A stretch of 64,000 bases of DNA from Nocardioides kribbensis (GTDB taxonomy: Bacteria; Actinomycetota; Actinomycetes; Propionibacteriales; Nocardioidaceae), in assembly GCF_015070375.1 (NCBI RefSeq), contig NZ_JADCLL010000009.1, positions 62,001-126,000 on the forward strand, read 5' to 3'. A program made the translations under genes and the position numbers. A model generated the notes under the pieces. It ran no database searches. It worked only from the letters and a program-made list of their open reading frames with translations, and was not told the DNA's origin. Each line of letters begins with the position of its first letter. Within the stretch, counting starts at the first letter, position 1. Shown in pieces: positions 46,529 to 54,555 of this stretch.

Positions 46529-46900
46529 ATGAGCGACTACAAGTCCGTCACGGTCAGCAAGGGCCGAGGAGGATGGGGAGGGCCCCTCACCATCACGCCC
46601 ACGAGCGAGAAGCCCCTCATCGCCTCCATCACCGGCGGCGGGATCCACCCGGTGGCCCAGCGCATCGCCGAGCTCACCGGCGGCGAGGCCTTCGACGGCT
46701 TCAAGAGCTCGGCGCCCTTCGACAAGATCGCGGTCGCCGTCATCGACTGCGGCGGCACGGCGCGGGTCGGGGTCTACCCGATGAAGAAGGTCAAGACGGT
46801 CGACATCCACGCCACGAGCCCGGCTGGGCCGCTCGCGCAGTTCATCACCGAGGACCTCTTCGTCTCGGGCGTCAAGACCGAGGACGTGCAGGAGTCATGA
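46529..46900 (+). CDS. srlE: PTS glucitol/sorbitol EIIB subunit (N-terminal half of SrlE)
   Basis: This is a 123-residue cytoplasmic EIIB. It starts with YKSVTVSKGRGGWGGPLTI and has the phosphorylated cysteine in AVAVIDCGGTARVGVYP, followed by SPAGPLAQFITEDLFVSGV; this matches the N-terminal half of E. coli SrlE. The domain accepts phosphate from EIIA and passes it to the incoming polyol. Here it is free-standing. ATG at 46529; the weak upstream AAGGAC may serve as the ribosome site. Its end overlaps the EIIA gene (ATGA). Confidence 0.9.
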   Translation: MSDYKSVTVSKGRGGWGGPLTITPTSEKPLIASITGGGIHPVAQRIAELTGGEAFDGFKSSAPFDKIAVAVIDCGGTARVGVYPMKKVKTVDIHATSPAGPLAQFITEDLFVSGVKTEDVQES

Positions 46901-47304
46901 CGGTGACCAGCCCCGCGACCACGACCGTCTACGAGTCGGTCGTGACCCAGGTCGGCGAGCAGGTGGAGGCCTTCCTGGCCCACGGTCTCCTCATCTTCTT
47001 CGCCGACGGCTCTCCCGCCGAGCTCCACGACATCTCCGTGCTGCACACGGCGAGCACCGCGGTCGACGGGCCCCGCCCCGGCGACACGGTGCACGTCGGC
47101 GACACCTCCCTGGAGGTCCTCGCCGTCGGTGACGTCGTCGGCGACAACCTGCTCAACCTGGGTCACCTCGACCTCAAGGCCGACGGACGCAGCCAGGCCA
47201 AGCTGCCCGGCGACGTCTGCGTGCGCAAGGGCGACCTGCCCCTGCTCGCGGTCGGCGACACGTTCCGCATCACCCGCAGCGCGGGAGAGGAAGGCAGCCC
47301 ATGA
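46897..47304 (+). CDS. srlB: PTS glucitol/sorbitol EIIA subunit (SrlB-like)
   Basis: This is a 135-residue protein of the EIIA-Gut family. The active region FFADGSPAELHDISVLHTAS holds the likely phosphorylated His, and the later VGDVVGDNLLNLGHLDLKAD and LPGDVCVRKGDLP match the family core. It receives phosphate from HPr. No EI or HPr gene is in the window. The ATG overlaps the EIIB stop, and the gene's own stop overlaps the ATG of the SAF-domain oxidoreductase, so three genes are translated as a chain. Confidence 0.9.
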   Translation: MTVTSPATTTVYESVVTQVGEQVEAFLAHGLLIFFADGSPAELHDISVLHTASTAVDGPRPGDTVHVGDTSLEVLAVGDVVGDNLLNLGHLDLKADGRSQAKLPGDVCVRKGDLPLLAVGDTFRITRSAGEEGSP

Positions 47305-48632
47305 GCTACCGAGACAGGCTCCAGCTCCGCCTGGAGGAGACAGGACGCCCGCTGCGCATCGGCCTCGTCGGCGCGGGTCAGATGGGTCGCGGCTTCGCCG
47401 CCCAGCTGCTGCGCATGCCCGGCATCACGTTGTCCGCCGTGGTCGACGTCCAGCACGAGCGTGCGGTGGAAGCCCTCACCCAGGCGGGGATCACCCCCGT
47501 CGAGACGCTCGGGCCCGACGATGCGGCCCGAGCGGTCGAGGCCGGCGGCAGCGTCGCCCTCACCCGTCCCGAGGACCTCGGCTCCCTGCCCCTGGACGTC
47601 GTGGTCGAGGCCACCGGCGTGCCCGAGGTGGCCGTCAACGTCGCGGTCCAGGCGCTGGCAGCCGGGATCAACGTCGCCACCCTGACGGTGGAGGCCGACG
47701 TCACCGTCGGTCGCTACCTGACCCACCTCGCGGCCCAGTCCGGTGCCGTCTACTCCGTGTGCCGGGGCGACGAGCCGGTGGAGACCAAGATCCTGGTCGA
47801 CTACGCCCGCGACCTGAACTTCGAGGTCATCTGCGCCGGCAAGGGCAAGAACAACCCGCTCGACCCGTACGCGACCCCCGAGTCGCTGGCCGAGCGCGCC
47901 GGGACGAAGCAGATGAACCCGAAGATGCTCACCAGCTTCGTCGACGGGTCGAAGGCCATGATCGAGATGGCGTCGCTGGCCAACACCACCGGTCTGGGGG
48001 TCAGCACCCGCGGCATGCACGGCCCGCCGTCGACCGTGCCGACCCTCCACGAGACCTTCTCCCTCGTCGAGGACGGCGGCGTCCTGGAGAAGGCCGGGGT
48101 GGTCGACTACTGCACCGGCCCGGTCGCACCGGGCGTCTTCGTCGTCATCCGCACCGAGGACCCCTACGTCCACCACGAGATGAGCTACCTGCAGATGGGC
48201 GACGGGCCCTACTTCGCCCTCTACCGGCCCTACCACCTGGCGAGCATCGAGGCGCCGCTCACGGTCTACGAGATGGTGCTCGACGGGCGTGCCAGCCTCA
48301 CCACGGAGCACTGGACCGCGGAGGTGGGCGCGCAGACGAAGCGGGCCATGTCGGCCGGTGAGCGGATCGACGGCATCGGCGGCGCGACCGTGCGGGGCAT
48401 GATCGATCCCGCGGAGGACTTCGCACGGGAGGGACTGGTCCCGCTCGGGGTGCTGTCGGGTGCCGTGCTGACCCGCGACGTGCCTGTCGACCATGTCCTC
48501 ACCTACGACGACGTGGCCCTCGAGGAGTCCTCGCTCATCGTGCGGATGCGACGCATCCAGGAGGCGATGGACACCCCTGGAGCCGAGGTCCCGGCGCTGG
48601 GCGACCTGCAGCGACGGCTCGTCGCGGGCTGA
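47301..48632 (+). CDS. Homoserine-dehydrogenase-like oxidoreductase with SAF domain (DXR-like/COG4091 type)
   Basis: This is a 443-residue protein. The N-terminal Rossmann domain has IGLVGAGQMGRGFAAQLLRM and VVVEATGVPEVAV. The central catalytic part holds VCRGDEPVETKILVDYARDL, AGKGKNNPLDPYATPESL and NPKMLTSFVDGSKAMIEMA. The C-terminal SAF-like region includes VPLGVLSGAVLTRDVPVDHV. The family is annotated as predicted homoserine dehydrogenase; I recall that the Brucella DXR-like enzyme (DXP to MEP) belongs to this group. With a PTS before it and an IspD-like gene after it, the substrate is probably a phosphorylated sugar or polyol. The ATG overlaps the EIIA stop. Function is not proven. Confidence 0.85.
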   Translation: MSYRDRLQLRLEETGRPLRIGLVGAGQMGRGFAAQLLRMPGITLSAVVDVQHERAVEALTQAGITPVETLGPDDAARAVEAGGSVALTRPEDLGSLPLDVVVEATGVPEVAVNVAVQALAAGINVATLTVEADVTVGRYLTHLAAQSGAVYSVCRGDEPVETKILVDYARDLNFEVICAGKGKNNPLDPYATPESLAERAGTKQMNPKMLTSFVDGSKAMIEMASLANTTGLGVSTRGMHGPPSTVPTLHETFSLVEDGGVLEKAGVVDYCTGPVAPGVFVVIRTEDPYVHHEMSYLQMGDGPYFALYRPYHLASIEAPLTVYEMVLDGRASLTTEHWTAEVGAQTKRAMSAGERIDGIGGATVRGMIDPAEDFAREGLVPLGVLSGAVLTRDVPVDHVLTYDDVALEESSLIVRMRRIQEAMDTPGAEVPALGDLQRRLVAG

Positions 48633-48744
48633 GCAGACCCGCCCGGCACGACGTCCGGGCGGATCGGGAGGAGGACGACGTGACCGCTACGCTCCGTGCG
48701 TGCGACCACGCCCCTCCCGTCCGCCCGGACGGTCCTCGCAGGAC

Positions 48745-49536
48745 GTGTCCGCCCCCCGGGCCGCCGTCGTCATGCTGGCCGCCGGCGAGGGCCGCCGCTC
48801 CGGCTACCAGACCAACAAGGTCCTGCTCCCCCTCGCGGGTCGCCGGGTCTTCACGTGGGCGGTGCGCTGGGCACGTGAGCTGGCCTCGGTGGAGCGCACC
48901 GTGATCGTCATCCGCGAGGCCGACCGCGACGACGTCGTCGCCGCCGTGGGTCGCGAGGTCGGCCCTCCCGAGGTCACGATCGTCACCGGCGGCGACAGCC
49001 GCCACGCCTCCGAGTGGGAGGCCCTCCAAGCACTCGCGCCCGACATCGAGGCCGGCCGGGTCGACGTCGTCGTCATCCACGACGCCGCGCGTCCCCTCGC
49101 CGGCACGGCTCTCTTCGCCTCGGTGGTCGACGCCGCCTGGGAGCACGGCGGAGCACTCCCGGTGCGAGAGCAGGCGCACCTGACCGCTCTCGACTCCGGC
49201 AGCGAGCCTCCGGACCGCGTCGTCGCCGTGCAGACGCCGCAGGCCTTCCGAGCCGCTCCCCTGCTCGAGGCCTACCGCCGAGCCCATCGCGACGGCTTCG
49301 TCGGCACCGACACCGCCAGCTGCATGGAGCGCTACACCGACCTGCCCGTGCACTGCGTCGAGGGCGACGCACGCAACGTCAAGATCACCTTCCCCGAGGA
49401 CCTGTTCCTGGCCGAGCGCCTTCTCGCCAAGGCCGGCTACGACCTGTCGGGCACCCACGGTCCCGACCCCGCTGCCGCTCCGGCGTCGCGACGCTCGGCA
49501 CTGCGCCACCTCTGGCCGGGGGGTGATCACCCGTGA
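48745..49536 (+). CDS. ispD: IspD-like cytidylyltransferase with intact nucleotide-binding motif
   Basis: This is a 263-residue protein of the IspD/TarI family. The CTP loop is VVMLAAGEGRRSGYQTNKVL, followed by VIHDAARPL, AVQTPQAFRAAPLLEAYRRA, GTDTASCMERY and DARNVKITFPEDLFLAE, all in the order of IspD. It would join CTP to methylerythritol 4-phosphate or another polyol phosphate. The start is uncertain: GTG 48745 begins the fold normally, but TACGCT (48688-48693) lies 6 nt before an in-frame GTG at 48700, so a longer leaderless form is possible. It may therefore have its own promoter besides the PTS operon. Of three IspD-fold genes here only this one looks catalytic. Confidence 0.85.
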   Translation: MSAPRAAVVMLAAGEGRRSGYQTNKVLLPLAGRRVFTWAVRWARELASVERTVIVIREADRDDVVAAVGREVGPPEVTIVTGGDSRHASEWEALQALAPDIEAGRVDVVVIHDAARPLAGTALFASVVDAAWEHGGALPVREQAHLTALDSGSEPPDRVVAVQTPQAFRAAPLLEAYRRAHRDGFVGTDTASCMERYTDLPVHCVEGDARNVKITFPEDLFLAERLLAKAGYDLSGTHGPDPAAAPASRRSALRHLWPGGDHP

Positions 49537-49841
49537 GCGTCGAGCAGGCCTCCCTGCGCTGCGAGAGCTGCGAGGAGCTGACCGTGCACGAGCTGCACTA
49601 CGCGGGCCGGCTCCTCGACGCGGTGCGGTGCACGCGGTGCGGTCGACACCTGGAGCTCTCGCAGCGGGCCCTCCTCCCGGCGTACGTCGTCGACCTCGAG
49701 CAACGCGTGGTCAGCAAGCCGGGCCGGATGCTGCGACGCGCCGGCGCCGACCCGCTCGGTTTCCTCCGCCAGCTGCCGCGAGCGGTGCTGCGCCAGCCGG
49801 TGAAGTTCCTCGGCGAGTTCCGCGAGCTGCTGCGCCGCTGA
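49533..49841 (+). CDS. Small zinc-ribbon protein
   Basis: This is a 102-residue protein. Two CxxC pairs (LRCESCEEL and VRCTRCGRH, about residues 9-35) form a probable zinc ribbon; the rest is basic and helical (RVVSKPGRMLRRAG, LPRAVLRQPVKFLGEF). I do not recognise a named family. The GTG overlaps the stop of the IspD-like gene (GTGA), so it is the last gene of the operon. It might bind nucleic acid or tether the cytidylyltransferase; both are guesses. It converges with the next IspD-like gene. Confidence 0.7.
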   Translation: MSVEQASLRCESCEELTVHELHYAGRLLDAVRCTRCGRHLELSQRALLPAYVVDLEQRVVSKPGRMLRRAGADPLGFLRQLPRAVLRQPVKFLGEFRELLRR

Positions 49842-49862
49842 CGGCGGGCCCGGCCGCCCGGG

Positions 49863-50570
49863 TCAGTGCCGCACGGTGCGACTGAGCTCGTCGACGCACT
49901 CCAGCAGCTCGACGGCGGAGCGGTCGTCGACCCGGCGTGCCAGGGAGGGGCCCTTGACCAGCTCCACATCGCCCCTCTCCCGCATCCACCTGACCAGGGC
50001 CGCGGTGTCGTCGAGCGGCGGGACCGCCCCCTCGCTCAGCGCTCGCCCGACGACCGCGCCGGAGACGACCGTCGGCACGATCAGCGCTCCGAGCCGCTCG
50101 CGGTCGATGGTGCCGGCGATGCGTCCCTCGTCGACCGTCTTCACCGTGTCGGTGACCGGGCGGAAGGTCGCCAGCGAGACCTCAGGGGCGAGGAGCTGCT
50201 GGTCCAGCACCGAGCGCAGCAGCTCCGCCGAGGCCAGCGGGCACCGGGCGTCGTGCACCAGCAGGGCCCCCGCAGGGCGGGAGGAGCGCGCACTCCACCA
50301 CTCCTGCTGGGTCATGACCTCGACAGCACCGCCGCCCCGGGAGGCCCGGACGGCTCCCGACCACCCGGCGGCCACCCGGGCGTGGTCCCCGTCGGACACG
50401 AGGAGCGTGACCGGGACCTCGGTGCCGGCGAGAGCCGCGACCAACGAGGTGGCGGCGTGCAGGTAGAGCGGTCGACCGTGGAGTGCCTCGAAGGCGAGGC
50501 CGTCGCGTCGGCCCACGACGAGCACCGCCTCGGTCCCCCGTGGGTGCGTCGATCGCGCGGCCGGGCTCAT
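49863..50570 (-). CDS. Divergent IspD-fold protein lacking the CTP-binding loop
   Basis: This is a 235-residue protein. The downstream half retains IspD-like features (ALLVHDARCPLASAELLRSV, then FRPVTDTVKTVDEGRIAGTI), but the N-terminal LAAGxGxRxG loop is replaced by AVLVVGRRDGLAFEALHGRP. It also lacks the final N-K/R-I-T-x-P-E-D motif in a clear form. It is probably a paralogue that lost activity or changed function. The ATG at 50570 has TACCGT 7 nt upstream, so it has its own leaderless promoter. It follows the next divergent IspD-like gene at 31 bp. Confidence 0.72.
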   Translation of the reverse strand: MSPAARSTHPRGTEAVLVVGRRDGLAFEALHGRPLYLHAATSLVAALAGTEVPVTLLVSDGDHARVAAGWSGAVRASRGGGAVEVMTQQEWWSARSSRPAGALLVHDARCPLASAELLRSVLDQQLLAPEVSLATFRPVTDTVKTVDEGRIAGTIDRERLGALIVPTVVSGAVVGRALSEGAVPPLDDTAALVRWMRERGDVELVKGPSLARRVDDRSAVELLECVDELSRTVRH

Positions 50571-50601
50571 GGGCCCCACGGTAGACGGCCCCCGCGCGAC
50601 C

Positions 50602-51198
50602 TCAGCCCTCGGCCGACGCCGGGCGGGTCTCGCGCTCGAGCAGTGCCACGTCCTCTCGCGTGGTCACCCGACGGCCCGCGGCCGGCGCCCTGACCCGGAC
50701 CACCTCGTGGTGCGTCTCCAGCGCCGTCACCAGCGCGCCCAGGTCGCCGTCGTCGACGAGTCCGGAGGGACCGTCGCCGAACGACCCGAGCGCGACCTGC
50801 GCCACGACCGCAGCCGGCAGCACCACCGGCGACGCGGCGTCGGGGCGTCCCTCGGAGCCCCCGGTCACGCCGACCACCACGGCGTCGCGCTCGACGGCGG
50901 CCCGCACGCAGGCGGCCAGGAACGACGCGGGGGTCATCGGGCACAGCGCGTCGTGGAGCACGAAGGGCTCGCCGGCGTCGGCAACCCCCTCCCAGCCGGT
51001 GCCGAGGTCGACGGCGGTGATCCCGGCGTCACCGAGCGCCCAGGAGGCGCAGGCCACCAGCGCCTCGCCGTGGATGAGCGCGTAGGGCAGCGACCCGCGC
51101 CCCTGCTCGACGACCGCCCCGAGGGCGGGCTCGGGCTCGACGTCGGGGTCGGGGTCGGGGAGGACGACCGGGACGGCGTCGTGCGGCGCGGTGCTCAT
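50602..51198 (-). CDS. Second divergent IspD-like protein in the carD-linked position
   Basis: This is a 198-residue protein. The recognisable part is GEPFVLHDALCPMTPASFLA and RRVTTREDVALLERE, parallel to the VHDAARP and PEDL regions of IspD. The nucleotide-binding loop is missing and the N-terminus is Pro/Asp-rich (VVLPDPDPDVEPEPALG). It lies where ispD normally follows carD in actinobacteria, on the same strand, but a strong terminator separates it from carD. TACGGT sits 8 nt before the ATG at 51198. Function unknown; either a scaffold or a decaying paralogue. Confidence 0.68.
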   Translation of the reverse strand: MSTAPHDAVPVVLPDPDPDVEPEPALGAVVEQGRGSLPYALIHGEALVACASWALGDAGITAVDLGTGWEGVADAGEPFVLHDALCPMTPASFLAACVRAAVERDAVVVGVTGGSEGRPDAASPVVLPAAVVAQVALGSFGDGPSGLVDDGDLGALVTALETHHEVVRVRAPAAGRRVTTREDVALLERETRPASAEG

Positions 51199-51246
51199 GA
51201 CCGCCCACCGTACGGCGTCCCGGGCCCGGCGTGACGGCTCGCGACG

Positions 51247-51282
51247 CGACGAGGCCCCCGGGTGGTCCCGGGGGCCTCGTCG
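51247..51282 (-). terminator. Very strong hairpin terminator after carD
   Basis: CGACGAGGCCCCCGGG, loop TGGT and the exact complement form a 16-bp stem 35 nt past the carD stop. It makes carD monocistronic and cuts it off from the IspD-like genes. Confidence 0.82.
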
Positions 51283-51316
51283 GTGGTGCGGGTGACCCGA
51301 CGCGTCGGGTCGGGGC

Positions 51317-51802
51317 TCAGGACGCGAGCACCTCGTCGAGGAGGGTCTCGGCCTTGTCCTCGTTGGTGTGCTCGGCCAGGGCCAGCTCGGAGACGAGGAT
51401 CTGGCGCGCCTTGGCCAGCATCCGCTTCTCGCCGGCCGACAGCCCGCGGTCGCGCTCGCGGCGCCACAGGTCGCGCACGACCTCGGCCACCTTCATCACG
51501 TCGCCGCTGTGCAGCTTCTCCAGGTTGGCCTTGTAGCGGCGCGACCAGTTGGTCGGCTCCTCCACGTGGGCCGCCCGCAGCACGTCGAAGACGCGCTCCA
51601 GGCCCTCCTTGTCGACGACGTCGCGGACGCCGACCAGGTCGAGGTTGCAGGCCGGCACGCGCACGACCAGGTCTTGCTGGGCCACGATCCGAAGGACGAG
51701 GTACTGACGGTCCTCCCCCTTGATCGTCCGCATCTCGATGTCCTCGATGACTGCGGCCCCGTGGTTCGGGTAAACAACCGTTTCGCCGACGGTGAATGTC
51801 AT
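51317..51802 (-). CDS. carD: CarD-family RNA polymerase-binding transcription regulator
   Basis: This is a 161-residue protein. The N-terminal RNA-polymerase interaction domain begins [20 protein letters not shown] and ends before [11 protein letters not shown]. The helical DNA-binding domain contains the conserved tryptophan region ([17 protein letters not shown]) and [18 protein letters not shown]. CarD stabilises open promoter complexes, especially at rRNA promoters. ATG at 51802. A reverse-strand TAAGAT lies about 28 nt upstream and an AGGAAGGGG ribosome site follows, so unlike many neighbours it has a leader. lpqE lies nearby as in mycobacteria. Confidence 0.95.
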   Translation of the reverse strand: MTFTVGETVVYPNHGAAVIEDIEMRTIKGEDRQYLVLRIVAQQDLVVRVPACNLDLVGVRDVVDKEGLERVFDVLRAAHVEEPTNWSRRYKANLEKLHSGDVMKVAEVVRDLWRRERDRGLSAGEKRMLAKARQILVSELALAEHTNEDKAETLLDEVLAS

Positions 51803-51829
51803 ATGTCAGGTACCCCTTCCTAGGCCTCT

Positions 51830-51859
51830 ATCTTAACACGACCTGAGAATGTCGTCTGA
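51830..51859 (-). promoter_or_regulatory. Probable carD promoter
   Basis: Reverse-strand TAAGAT (51830-51835) with TCAGAC 18 nt upstream gives a likely -10 and a weak -35, predicting a leader of about 20 nt. The 268-bp gap up to 52070 also contains a GCCCC-TTC-GGGGC hairpin (51880-51892) and TTGACA (51893-51898) without a matching -10; nothing else is clear. Confidence 0.4.
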
Positions 51860-52070
51860 CACGTTTGCGCAGGTCAGAGGCCCCTTCGGGGCTTGACAGA
51901 TATCGAGACGTGTGATGCGGACGACTCCGGGACCCCCGCCGGCACACCCTTCGGGACCCTCGTCCGTGCCGCCGGCGCGCCCGCCGAGAGCCTCCTCGGG
52001 CCCGGGCGCCGACCGCGACCCGCGGGCTGGTTCTGCGCGGATCCGACCGGCCGTGGCCGATACTCCCCCC

Positions 52071-53042
52071 ATGGCCAGACCGACCCCGTGGCGACGACGT
52101 CGCAGCAGCGGTGAGCAGCACGAGACCAGCACCCCGGCTCCCGCCTCCCCGCCCGCACCCGCGCCCGCTCCGACGCCCGCACCCACGAGCGCAGCGTCCG
52201 GCGACGTCCCGGGGCCCGGCGCGCGAGCCGGCGGCACCCTCACCGCCGCGGCTCCCGCGACCACCTCACCGACCCCCGCCTCCCCGACCCCCGCCCCTCC
52301 GTCCGACGCCACGGCGCGCCGGGGTGCCCTGACCCGGCTGCGCGACCTCACGCCGCTGCTCCTGCTGCGCGCGGCCCACCCGCGCCAGGCGGTGCTCACG
52401 GCGGCGCTGATGGTCCTGGCCTCGGCCCTGGCCGACCGACCGACGCGCGAGCTGGGCCTCGTGCTCGCCACCGTCCTGGTGGGGCAGGCCGTCCTCGGCT
52501 GGCACAACGACCTGGTCGACCGCGGCCGCGACGCCGCCCACGCCGCCAAGGGCAAGCCGCTCGCCGACGGGCGCCTCGAGCCGGGCACCACGTGGTTCGC
52601 GCTGGCCTGCGGGGTGCTGCTGCTGGTGCCGCTGTCGGTCTCGCACGGCGTCACCGCAGGGTCGGCGTACCTGGTCTCGGTCGCGCTGGGGCTGGTCGGC
52701 AACGTCGTCCTGCGCAGCGGCGTGCTGTCGTTCGTGCCCTGGGCGGCGGCCTTCGCCCTCTACCCCGTCTTCCTCTCCTACGGCGGGTGGAACGGCGAGG
52801 ACGCCGGCTCCGCGCCCACCGTGGTCATGGTGGTCCTCGCGGCACTGCTGGGCGTCGGGGTCCACGTGCTGCGCGCCGTGTGGGGCCTCGTGGCCGACAA
52901 CGAGGACGGCTGGACCTACCTGCCGCTGCGCCTGGGGCTCCGGCTCGGCGCCGCCCGGCTGCTGCTCCTCGTGGGCCTCTACCTCGCTCTCGTGGTCGTC
53001 GGGATGGTCGTGGCCGGCACCGCCGTCGGGCTGCGCGCCTGA
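52071..53042 (+). CDS. UbiA-family prenyltransferase-like membrane protein
   Basis: This is a 323-residue protein. The first 90 residues are low-complexity Pro/Ala/Thr/Ser (PAPASPPAPAPAPTPAPTS). A polytopic membrane domain follows with the first aspartate motif in WHNDLVDRGRDAAHAAKG (NDxxDxxxD) and a later DNEDGWTYLPL, both typical of UbiA enzymes that transfer prenyl chains to aromatic or other acceptors. The acceptor is unknown; actinobacterial homologues are often annotated as SCO1431-type. The ATG at 52071 has GATACT 6 nt upstream, so it is probably leaderless. The Pro-rich N-terminal tail is unusual for the family. Confidence 0.82.
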   Translation: MARPTPWRRRRSSGEQHETSTPAPASPPAPAPAPTPAPTSAASGDVPGPGARAGGTLTAAAPATTSPTPASPTPAPPSDATARRGALTRLRDLTPLLLLRAAHPRQAVLTAALMVLASALADRPTRELGLVLATVLVGQAVLGWHNDLVDRGRDAAHAAKGKPLADGRLEPGTTWFALACGVLLLVPLSVSHGVTAGSAYLVSVALGLVGNVVLRSGVLSFVPWAAAFALYPVFLSYGGWNGEDAGSAPTVVMVVLAALLGVGVHVLRAVWGLVADNEDGWTYLPLRLGLRLGAARLLLLVGLYLALVVVGMVVAGTAVGLRA

Positions 53043-53106
53043 GCCCCGTCGGCGCCCGCTAGGCTGGCGCCACACACGCGCCACGACGACCTGAGAAGGC
53101 CACCTC

Positions 53107-53772
53107 ATGCACCTCCCCCGCAGGCTCACGCTCGCCGTGGGCGCGCTCGCGCTCGTCGCGCCCACGCTGACCTCGTGCGGCTTCAACCTCGGCACCGACC
53201 GGCCCTACACGCCGGCCGCAGGCACCAACTTCGTCGACGGCAGCGTCAAGGTCCTCGCGGCCACGGTCGTCTCCAGCGCCCCCGGCTCGGGCACGCTGGT
53301 CGTGGGCCTGAACAACGACGACCCGCTCGAGCCCGTGACCCTGACCGAGGTCGGCGGCGGCAGCGAGGAGCAGACCGTCGAGGTCTCCTCCTTCGACCCC
53401 GTCGAGATCGCGCCGCTGGGCTTCGTCAACCTCATCGACGCCGAGCCCGCGATCGCCGTGACCGGCGACTACATCGCCGGCGACGTGCTGCCGATGACCT
53501 TCACCCTCGAGAGCGGCGACACCATCGACCTCGACGTGCCCGTCGTCGCGGCCTGCGACGAGTACGAGGGCTTCGACGTCGCCGACACCGGCGAGACCGG
53601 CTCCGGCGAGGCCGCGGCCGGCGACGAGCAGGCCTACGACTGCGAGTTCCCCGAGGCCGTGGTCGAGTACGGCCCCGAGACCGAGCCCCAGGGCGAGGTC
53701 GAGGGCCCCGGCGGCAACGAGGGCACCGCCCCCGACGAGCCCGTCGAGACCGAGTCGACCCCCACGGAGTGA
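53107..53772 (+). CDS. lpqE: LpqE-like lipoprotein
   Basis: This is a 221-residue exported lipoprotein. The signal sequence ends in LTSC (Cys 24). The mature domain has beta strands like copper-chaperone PCu(A)C-type folds ([36 protein letters not shown]) and an acidic low-complexity tail. In M. tuberculosis lpqE is the divergent neighbour of carD, and here only one gene lies between. Its function is unclear; copper-related roles have been proposed. ATG at 53107 with GAGAAGG upstream, and TAGGCT about 40 nt before, so it has a leader. Confidence 0.8.
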   Translation: MHLPRRLTLAVGALALVAPTLTSCGFNLGTDRPYTPAAGTNFVDGSVKVLAATVVSSAPGSGTLVVGLNNDDPLEPVTLTEVGGGSEEQTVEVSSFDPVEIAPLGFVNLIDAEPAIAVTGDYIAGDVLPMTFTLESGDTIDLDVPVVAACDEYEGFDVADTGETGSGEAAAGDEQAYDCEFPEAVVEYGPETEPQGEVEGPGGNEGTAPDEPVETESTPTE

Positions 53773-53774
53773 CG

Positions 53775-54527
53775 ATGACCGACACGACCCACACCCTCGT
53801 GCTGCTCCGCCACGGCGAGAGCGAGTGGAACGCCAAGAACCTCTTCACCGGCTGGGTCGACGTCGCCCTCACCGAGAAGGGACGCGCCGAGGCCGCCCGC
53901 GGCGGGGAGCTCATCAAGGAGTCGGGCCTGCTGCCCGACGTGGTCCACACCTCCCTGCTGCGCCGCGCCATCAACACCTCGGCCCTCGCGCTCGACGCCG
54001 CCGACCGCCACTGGATCCCGGTGAAGCGGTCCTGGCGGCTCAACGAGCGCCACTACGGCGCCCTCCAGGGCAAGGACAAGAAGCAGACCCTCGAGGAGTA
54101 CGGCGAGGAGCAGTTCATGCTCTGGCGCCGCTCCTTCGACGTGCCGCCGCCGCCGATCGCCGCCGACGACCCGTGGTCGCAGGTCGGCGACCCCCGCTAC
54201 GCCGACCTCGGCGACGCGATGCCGGCCACCGAGTGCCTGCAGGACGTCATCGCCCGGATGCTGCCCTACTGGGAGTCCGACGTGGTGCCCGACCTGCGCT
54301 CCGGCAAGGTCGTGCTCGTCGCCGCCCACGGCAACAGCCTGCGCGCGATCGTCAAGCACCTCGACGGCATCTCCGACGACGACATCGCCGGCCTCAACAT
54401 CCCCACCGGCATGCCGCTCGTCTACCGCCTCGACGACGACCTGCGCCCCACCGTGCCGGGCGGGGAGTACCTCGACCCCGACGCCGCGGCGGCCGCCGCC
54501 GCCGCGGTCGCCAACCAGGGCCGCTGA
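53775..54527 (+). CDS. gpmA: 2,3-bisphosphoglycerate-dependent phosphoglycerate mutase
   Basis: This is a 250-residue enzyme of glycolysis and gluconeogenesis. The phospho-His motif is [20 protein letters not shown]; the substrate region [15 protein letters not shown] and the second His [16 protein letters not shown] follow. It interconverts 3- and 2-phosphoglycerate. ATG at 53775, 2 nt after the lpqE stop, so probably cotranscribed. In mycobacteria gpm1 lies beside senX3-regX3, and the same holds here with phoU in between. The C-terminus ends in an Ala-rich run ([13 protein letters not shown]). Confidence 0.95.
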   Translation: MTDTTHTLVLLRHGESEWNAKNLFTGWVDVALTEKGRAEAARGGELIKESGLLPDVVHTSLLRRAINTSALALDAADRHWIPVKRSWRLNERHYGALQGKDKKQTLEEYGEEQFMLWRRSFDVPPPPIAADDPWSQVGDPRYADLGDAMPATECLQDVIARMLPYWESDVVPDLRSGKVVLVAAHGNSLRAIVKHLDGISDDDIAGLNIPTGMPLVYRLDDDLRPTVPGGEYLDPDAAAAAAAAVANQGR

Positions 54528-54555
54528 GCGACCCCGACCGGCGGGGCCGGCGCCC

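Noticed and set aside
48667..48904. Short frame starting at the GTG at 48680 behind a strong GGGAGGAGG
   Set aside because: The ribosome-site-like sequence is attractive, but the 74-residue frame is Pro/Arg-rich without homology and overlaps the IspD-like gene in another frame. The purine tract may be coincidental or serve a leader.
49863..51198. Calling the two divergent IspD-like genes pseudogenes
   Set aside because: Both frames are intact, have start codons with -10-like hexamers and no internal stops or frameshifts, so they are reported as divergent proteins.
51880..51898. A promoter at TTGACA (51893-51898) next to a GC-rich hairpin
   Set aside because: No -10 hexamer lies 16-19 nt downstream, and the next forward gene has its own -10-like hexamer close to its start. 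I left it as an unassigned feature.
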